Assembly: GCA_019247335.1 (NCBI GenBank) | Contig: JAFAPB010000035.1 | Span: forward strand, 1 to 10,767 | From: Candidatus Kaiserbacteria bacterium | GTDB lineage: Bacteria > Patescibacteriota > Minisyncoccia > Phycocordibacterales > UBA2100 | Direction of reading: 5' to 3' | Length of the DNA: 10,767 bases | The notes under the pieces: model-generated | Told to the model about the DNA's origin: nothing | Database searches by the model: none | The model's input: only the letters and a program-made list of their open reading frames with translations | In this document: piece by piece, positions 7,287 to 10,767 of the stretch | How the letters are laid out: every line of letters starts with the position of its first letter | Position numbering within the stretch: the first letter of the stretch is position 1 | Position numbers and translations under genes: made by a program

Positions 7287-7721
7287 ATGGGAAAGAAACG
7301 CATCATTCGAAAATCGGGAGGCACCGTCGATCAGGGACTAAAGTCCCGCTCGCTCGCGCGTGTCGCCAAGAAGAACGTGACGGCCGGCACGCTCCATATT
7401 CATGCGACGTACAACAATACGAAGGTCCTGCTTGCCGATAAATCGGGCAATGCGGTCGCCTGGTCGACCTCGGGCAGTCTCGGATTTTCGGGCGCGAAGA
7501 AGGGAACGCCATTCGCCGCCGCCAAGGTGGGCGAACTCGTCGGAGACAAGGCATCGATCATCGGCGTAAAGGAAGTCGATGTCGTCATTCGCGGCGTCGG
7601 CGCGGGACGTGAGTCAGCGCTTCGCGGTTTTGCCGGTAAAGGCATTGAAATTACCAGGATCGCGGACGACACACCGGTACCGCATAACGGCCCGCGCGCG
7701 CCGAAGCCTCGCCGCGTCTAA
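7287..7721 (+). CDS. rpsK: Small-subunit ribosomal protein uS11
   Basis: A 144-residue platform protein of the 30S subunit. It shows the uS11 signature: LHIHATYNNTKVLLAD, then STSGSLGFSGAKKGTPFAA, then GVGAGRESALRGF and the C-terminal DDTPVPHNGPRAPKPRRV. The basic N-terminal arm of about 30 residues (GKKRIIRKSGG onward) is longer than in compact versions. The 36-base gap after rpsM is T-rich and contains a TATTCT hexamer (7255-7260), but no properly spaced -35, so I do not call a promoter. rpsD follows after 5 bases. Confidence 0.96.
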   Translation: MGKKRIIRKSGGTVDQGLKSRSLARVAKKNVTAGTLHIHATYNNTKVLLADKSGNAVAWSTSGSLGFSGAKKGTPFAAAKVGELVGDKASIIGVKEVDVVIRGVGAGRESALRGFAGKGIEITRIADDTPVPHNGPRAPKPRRV

Positions 7722-7726
7722 TCCAT

Positions 7727-8332
7727 ATGCTTCCCGTCAAATCCAAATACAAGATCGCCAAACGTCTCGGCAATGCCGTGTTCGAGCAGACGCAGACGCA
7801 GAAATTCGCGCTCTCGGAAGCGCGCGCGACGAAAAAGCCGCGCGGCCGCGGCGGTTCCGACTACGGTCGTCAGCTTCTTGAGAAGCAAAAGGTCCGCTAC
7901 ACCTACGGGCTTTCGGAAAAGCAGCTTTCGAACTATGCGGAAAAGGCCTTTGCTGAAGCGAATCCTTCCGAGGCGCTGCATCGCGCTCTCGAGCTCCGCG
8001 CGGATTCTGTCGTCTACCGTGCGGGTCTCGCGCCGACGCGCCGTGCCGCTCGCCAGGCCGTCTCGCACGGACACATCACGATCAATGGCCGCCGCATCAC
8101 GAAGCCCTCATTCTCGCTCAAGGTAGGGGACAAAGTGGGCATCCGTGAGGGCGTCCGCAAGAGTCCGCTCTACGCCGGCCTTGCCGACAAGAACGAGGAT
8201 TCGCGGGCTACTCCGCAGTGGCTCACAGTCGACATGAACCTGCTCCAGGCCGAGGTCACGGGACTCCCGCAGTTCACGCCGGTGGAGACTGGGCTCGATT
8301 ACCCGACGGTGTTTGAGTTCTACAGCAGATAG
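7727..8332 (+). CDS. rpsD: Small-subunit ribosomal protein uS4
   Basis: A 201-residue primary 16S rRNA-binding protein. The N-terminal part has no cysteine cluster, so it is the zinc-free form. The central RQLLEKQKVRYTYGLSEKQL segment (48-67) is typical. The S4 RNA-binding domain covers about 91-150 and includes VVYRAGLAPTRRAARQAVSH and GHITINGRRI. The protein ends in the expected PTVFEFYSR. In enterobacteria S4 represses its own operon by binding the rpsM leader; no such site is apparent here. The last codons overlap the -35 of the promoter for rpoA. The start lies 5 bases after rpsK. Confidence 0.96.
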   Translation: MLPVKSKYKIAKRLGNAVFEQTQTQKFALSEARATKKPRGRGGSDYGRQLLEKQKVRYTYGLSEKQLSNYAEKAFAEANPSEALHRALELRADSVVYRAGLAPTRRAARQAVSHGHITINGRRITKPSFSLKVGDKVGIREGVRKSPLYAGLADKNEDSRATPQWLTVDMNLLQAEVTGLPQFTPVETGLDYPTVFEFYSR

Positions 8333-8341
8333 TGGTATACT
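8313..8341 (+). promoter_or_regulatory. Extended -10 promoter for rpoA operon
   Basis: TTGAGT (8313-8318), inside the end of rpsD, is followed after 17 bases by TATACT (8336-8341), which carries the TGg extension (8333-8335). That is 4/6 and 5/6 matches plus an extended -10. Transcription would start near 8348, giving a leader of about 60 bases before rpoA, by far the longest in the window. It separates rpoA-rplQ-rplM-rpsI from the infA-rpsD run. Confidence 0.7.
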
Positions 8342-8344
8342 GGC

Positions 8345-8368
8345 GGCCACTTTTTGTGCCTTTTTATT
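8345..8368 (+). terminator. Weak hairpin plus T-tract between rpsD and rpoA (possible terminator)
   Basis: GGCCAC (8345-8350) can pair with GTGCC (8356-8360) across a TTTTT loop, with one bulged C, and is followed directly by TTTTTATT. The stem is only five pairs and bulged, so termination would be partial. The predicted start of the downstream promoter (about 8348) falls inside the left arm, so the hairpin would form only in transcripts reading through from rpsD. The remaining bases up to 8410 hold nothing else I can identify. Confidence 0.35.
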
Positions 8369-8410
8369 TACTAGCGCCTTTGATCGCATAAACCGCAGCT
8401 GTCTATTTAT

Positions 8411-9388
8411 ATGTCTGATTATCACATCGCACTCCCGTCGAAGCCCCGCATCGTCTCGGAATCCGAGCGAAGCGGCACCTATGAGATAGACGGCCTCTAT
8501 CCGGGCTACGGTTATACGCTCGGCAACTCGCTCCGCCGCATCATTCTCTCCTCGCTTCCGGGCGCGGCCGTGACGCACGTGAAGATCCCGAGCGTTGCGC
8601 ACGAATTTTCGACGATCGAAGGCGTGAAAGAGGATGTCGTCACGATCCTGCTCAACATCCGCAAGATCCGCTTCAAGCTGCTCTCCGACGAGCCCCAGAC
8701 GATCACGCTCGAAGCAAAAGGTCCGAAGATCGTGACCGCCGCCGATCTCAAGCTGCCCGGACAGGTGGAGATATTGAATCCCGAGCAGCACATCGCGGAA
8801 GTGACGGGCAAGACGAATTTCGAGCTTGAGCTTCGTGCAGAGCGCGGCCTCGGCTACATCCCGAAAGAAGAGCATCAGAAAGAGCGCGTGGAGATCGGCA
8901 CGATCGCGCTCGATGCGATCTTCAGCCCGATCCGCCGCGCCAACTATGAAGTCGAGAACATGCGCGTCGGCGACCGCACGGATTTCAATCGCCTTCGCAT
9001 TCTTATTGAGACCGATGGCACCATCGCCCCGCGCGAAGCGCTCGAGCGCTCGATCGAGACCATGATCCATCAGCTCAAAGCGGTGGTCGGTTTCAAGGAA
9101 GAGATCGCCGATGAGGCACCGCAGTCGATGATCCAGGATATGCATCTTATGGGCAAGGAGGAGAAGCCGCAGCAGATGGATGCCGAGATCCTGAAAACCC
9201 GAATCACGGAGCTCAACCTTCCGCAGCGCGTCGAGCAAGCGCTCGACAATGCCTCGATCCGCACTGTCGGCGGACTCGCTCGCAAGCGCGAAGACGATCT
9301 CCTCGCGATCGAAGGCCTCGGTCAGAAAGGGCTTCAAGACATCAAACGTGCCCTTTCGAATCTCGGACTCACGCTCCGCTCGCAATAA
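8411..9388 (+). CDS. rpoA: DNA-directed RNA polymerase subunit alpha
   Basis: A 325-residue alpha subunit that dimerises to nucleate RNA polymerase assembly and contacts upstream promoter DNA. The N-terminal assembly domain (about 1-230) shows YGYTLGNSLRRIILSSLPGA and the VAHEFSTIEGVKEDV stretch, followed by the expected GRV-less but recognisable dimerisation region ending TMIHQLKAV. A charged linker (about 235-260) leads to the C-terminal domain, from ITELNLPQRVEQAL to LSNLGLTLRSQ. The two helix-hairpin-helix parts are present (TVGGL and GLGQKGL). Several positions that contact UP-element DNA in E. coli differ: Arg273, Gly304 and Lys306 are kept (E. coli R265, G296, K298), but N268, C269, S299 and E302 correspond to Gln276, Ala277, Gly307 and Asp310. 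There is no Shine-Dalgarno motif before the ATG. rplQ starts 3 bases after the stop. Confidence 0.97.
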   Translation: MSDYHIALPSKPRIVSESERSGTYEIDGLYPGYGYTLGNSLRRIILSSLPGAAVTHVKIPSVAHEFSTIEGVKEDVVTILLNIRKIRFKLLSDEPQTITLEAKGPKIVTAADLKLPGQVEILNPEQHIAEVTGKTNFELELRAERGLGYIPKEEHQKERVEIGTIALDAIFSPIRRANYEVENMRVGDRTDFNRLRILIETDGTIAPREALERSIETMIHQLKAVVGFKEEIADEAPQSMIQDMHLMGKEEKPQQMDAEILKTRITELNLPQRVEQALDNASIRTVGGLARKREDDLLAIEGLGQKGLQDIKRALSNLGLTLRSQ

Positions 9389-9391
9389 TCT

Positions 9392-9745
9392 ATGCGCCAC
9401 CACAGCAACAAACGAACCCTCCGACGCGGCAAGAATCAGCGCAACGCACTGCTCAAATCGCTCGCGCGCTCGCTCGTATTGCACGAGGGGATCACGACTA
9501 CGGTGGCAAAAGCCAAAGAGCTTCGTCCGTTCGTCGAGCGACTTGTGACCTCCAGCAAGAAGAACACGATCCAGTCGCGACGCGACGTATCAATGCGCCT
9601 CGGCTCGCCCGAGGCCGTCAAGAAATTGCATGACACCCTCGCGGTGCGCTATAAAGGACGCGCGGGCGGCTACACTCGCATCGTTCGGCTTGGCCGCGTG
9701 GGTACGCGCGTCGGCGAACAAGCGCGGATCGAATTCGTCAAATAA
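9392..9745 (+). CDS. rplQ: Large-subunit ribosomal protein bL17
   Basis: A 117-residue 50S protein located near the peptide exit tunnel opening. It has the diagnostic start MRHHSNKRTLRRGKNQRNAL, the LVLHEGITTTVAKAKELRP core and the C-terminal RAGGYTRIVRLG segment. Its length is ordinary for the family. The 3-base gap from rpoA and 2-base gap to rplM imply a single transcript and close translational linkage. The rpoA-rplQ pairing is nearly universal in bacteria. Confidence 0.97.
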   Translation: MRHHSNKRTLRRGKNQRNALLKSLARSLVLHEGITTTVAKAKELRPFVERLVTSSKKNTIQSRRDVSMRLGSPEAVKKLHDTLAVRYKGRAGGYTRIVRLGRVGTRVGEQARIEFVK

Positions 9746-9747
9746 GT

Positions 9748-10098
9748 ATGGATAAGAAGAATCACACTATTGATGCAGCAGGAAAGACGCTCGGACGCGT
9801 CGCTTCCGAGGCTGCAAAAGCGCTTATGGGCAAGATGCGCGCCGATTACACGCCCAACAAGCAGAGCGGTGTGAAGGTGACGGTCACCAACGCCTCCAAG
9901 CTCTACACGCGCGAAAAGAAGCGCAAGCAAAAGGTCTACACGACCTACTCGGGTTTCCCCGGCGGTCAGAAGCGGGAGACGCTCGCAATGCTCGAAGCAC
10001 GTAAGCCGGGTGAGGCGATCCGCCGTGCGGTCGAGCGCATGCTCCCGCGCAACACGATGCGTAACCAGCGCCTTAAGAATTTAACCGTCAACGCATAA
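9748..10098 (+). CDS. rplM: Large-subunit ribosomal protein uL13, short form
   Basis: An early-assembling 50S protein. The core is clear: IDAAGKTLGRVASEAAKAL, GKMRADYTPNKQSGVKVTV, TTYSGFPGGQKRETL and the AVERMLPRNTMRNQRLKNL stretch. At 116 residues it is about 26 shorter than the E. coli protein. The N-terminal lead before the D-A-x-GK motif is cut to about eight residues, and the C-terminal tail after LxV (the HPHAAQ-like segment) is gone. The stop codon is clean and rpsI follows after 4 bases, so this looks like a stable reduced form rather than decay. Confidence 0.96.
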   Translation: MDKKNHTIDAAGKTLGRVASEAAKALMGKMRADYTPNKQSGVKVTVTNASKLYTREKKRKQKVYTTYSGFPGGQKRETLAMLEARKPGEAIRRAVERMLPRNTMRNQRLKNLTVNA

Positions 10099-10102
10099 TT
10101 GT

Positions 10103-10495
10103 ATGGCGACGAAGGAATACACGGAGGCAGTCGGACGCCGTAAGACGGCGACAGCGCGCGTCCGCATCACAGAGGCGAAGTCGAGCTCAATGATCGTCAA
10201 CGGCAAGAATGCTGAAGAATATTTCCCGCTCGATGCGATGGTAAAGACCGCATTTGCGCCGATCCAGGCGCTCGGCGTCTCGTACGCCGTCACCGCCAAG
10301 GTCTCTGGCGGCGGCCACAAGGCACAGGCAGAGGCGGTCCGCCACGGCATCTCGCGCGCGATCGTCTCGCTCGTTCCCGAGCAGCGCAAAGACTTGAAAG
10401 TAAAAGGATTTTTGAAGCGCGACCCGCGCGCCAAGGAGCGCAAGAAGTTCTGCCTCAAAGGCGCCCGCCGCTCTCCGCAGTGGTCAAAGCGATAG
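10103..10495 (+). CDS. rpsI: Small-subunit ribosomal protein uS9
   Basis: A 130-residue 30S head protein whose C-terminal tail reaches the P-site tRNA. It has the EAVGRRKTATARVRI start, the central VSGGGHKAQAEAVRHGISRA segment and a basic C-terminus ending ARRSPQWSKR. The terminal Ser-Lys-Arg that contacts the tRNA anticodon stem-loop is intact. It is the last gene of the rpoA operon; a strong terminator begins 3 bases after the stop. The rplM-rpsI pairing is standard. Confidence 0.97.
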   Translation: MATKEYTEAVGRRKTATARVRITEAKSSSMIVNGKNAEEYFPLDAMVKTAFAPIQALGVSYAVTAKVSGGGHKAQAEAVRHGISRAIVSLVPEQRKDLKVKGFLKRDPRAKERKKFCLKGARRSPQWSKR

Positions 10496-10498
10496 AAG

Positions 10499-10525
10499 AA
10501 GCCCCAGCGGGGCTTTTTTTTATTT
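10499..10525 (+). terminator. Intrinsic terminator after rpsI
   Basis: AAGCCCC (10499-10505) and GGGGCTT (10509-10515) form a perfect seven-pair, GC-rich stem with a three-base AGC loop. The last two Ts of the stem run into a tract of eight Ts (10514-10521), followed by ATTT. This ends the rpoA-rplQ-rplM-rpsI transcript and separates it from grpE. Confidence 0.93.
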
Positions 10526-10533
10526 GTTATACT
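10525..10533 (+). promoter_or_regulatory. Extended -10 promoter for grpE
   Basis: TGTTATACT is a TGn-extended -10 box directly downstream of the terminator T-tract, 7 bases before the grpE ATG at 10541. The -35 position falls in the terminator stem and shows no match, as is tolerated with extended -10 promoters. Transcription would start at or next to the ATG, giving a leaderless message. No CIRCE-like inverted repeat (HrcA site) is seen in the short gap. Confidence 0.6.
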
Positions 10534-10540
10534 CGCCTCC

Positions 10541-10767
10541 ATGAATAAAGATTCCGCGCGAGAAGATATTGATTTCGAACCCGAGGACGAAATGGGGGCG
10601 ACCGGCGCGGCAAAGGCGAAACTGCAGAAACTCAAAGACGAACTTGAGCAAGTCAAAAAAGAGCGTCAGGAATACCTCGATGGCTGGCAGCGCTGCAAAG
10701 CCGATTCGGTAAATCTGCGCCGCGACCTTGAACAGAACGCTAAACGCACGGCGGGGAGCCTTCGCGA
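10541..10767 (+). CDS. grpE: Nucleotide exchange factor GrpE, 3' end missing
   Basis: The first 75 codons of a protein cut by the window edge. GrpE is the DnaK co-chaperone that promotes ADP release. An acidic disordered head (to about residue 20) is followed by a long charged helix with coiled-coil character, including KLKDELEQVKKERQEYLDGW (30-49) and then QRCKADSVNLRRDLEQ (50-65). This corresponds to the GrpE dimerisation helix, whose usual form is E-Y-L-x-G-W-x-R-x-K-A-D-F-x-N in Parcubacteria-like sequences; here the F is Ser56. The beta-domain that binds DnaK lies beyond the window, so identification rests on the helix only. dnaK or dnaJ would be expected next. Confidence 0.82.
   Translation, partial: MNKDSAREDIDFEPEDEMGATGAAKAKLQKLKDELEQVKKERQEYLDGWQRCKADSVNLRRDLEQNAKRTAGSLR

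Noticed and set aside
8108..9484. 458-codon minus-strand open frame across rpsD end, rpoA and rplQ start
   Set aside because: It is antisense to three certain genes and crosses their boundaries and the promoter region, with no family resemblance.
10499..10540. CIRCE (HrcA) operator before grpE
   Set aside because: The only inverted repeat is the GC-rich terminator stem; no TTAGCACTC-type arms with a 9-base spacer are present.

Overview
All recognisable genes in this window lie on the + strand, in a compact, fairly GC-rich segment. It reads best as part of a Patescibacteria/CPR (Parcubacteria-like) genome. That placement is an inference. It rests on a strongly shortened alanyl-tRNA synthetase, a uL13 trimmed at both ends, an actin-fold ATPase next to a single-pass membrane protein with a 'baseplate J-like' region, a GrpE of the kind I associate with that group, and very short intergenic gaps. 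No RNA gene, mobile element, CRISPR array or repeat family was seen, and no gene-free stretch exceeds 80 bases.

Layout: (1) 1-1478, the C-terminal two thirds of an oligopeptidase B (ptrB) cut by the window edge; (2) 1492-1989, a NUDIX hydrolase whose stop overlaps the start of (3) alaS, 1986-3905; (4) 3928-5061, a divergent FtsA/PilM-like ATPase; (5) 5116-6471, its membrane-anchored neighbour with an extracytoplasmic beta-rich domain; (6) 6517-8332, the run infA, rpmJ, rpsM, rpsK, rpsD behind a good sigma70-type promoter; (7) 8411-10495, rpoA, rplQ, rplM, rpsI behind a second promoter and closed by a strong intrinsic terminator at 10499-10525; (8) 10541 to the end, the start of grpE behind an extended -10 promoter.

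Functionally most of the window is translation and transcription core: tRNA charging, initiation factor 1, five small-subunit or zinc-ribbon r-protein genes, the RNA polymerase alpha subunit and three further r-protein genes. The least understood part is the two-gene module at 3928-6471. It looks like a cytoplasmic actin-like ATPase paired with a bitopic envelope protein, reminiscent of PilM/PilN, but its function is not known to me.

Two window-wide patterns stand out. None of the 14 visible start codons has a recognisable Shine-Dalgarno sequence, and the base before each ATG is always a pyrimidine. Several -10 boxes sit only 6-13 bases before the ATG, which suggests leaderless or nearly leaderless mRNAs. 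All identifications were made by eye from remembered family motifs; no database search was run.
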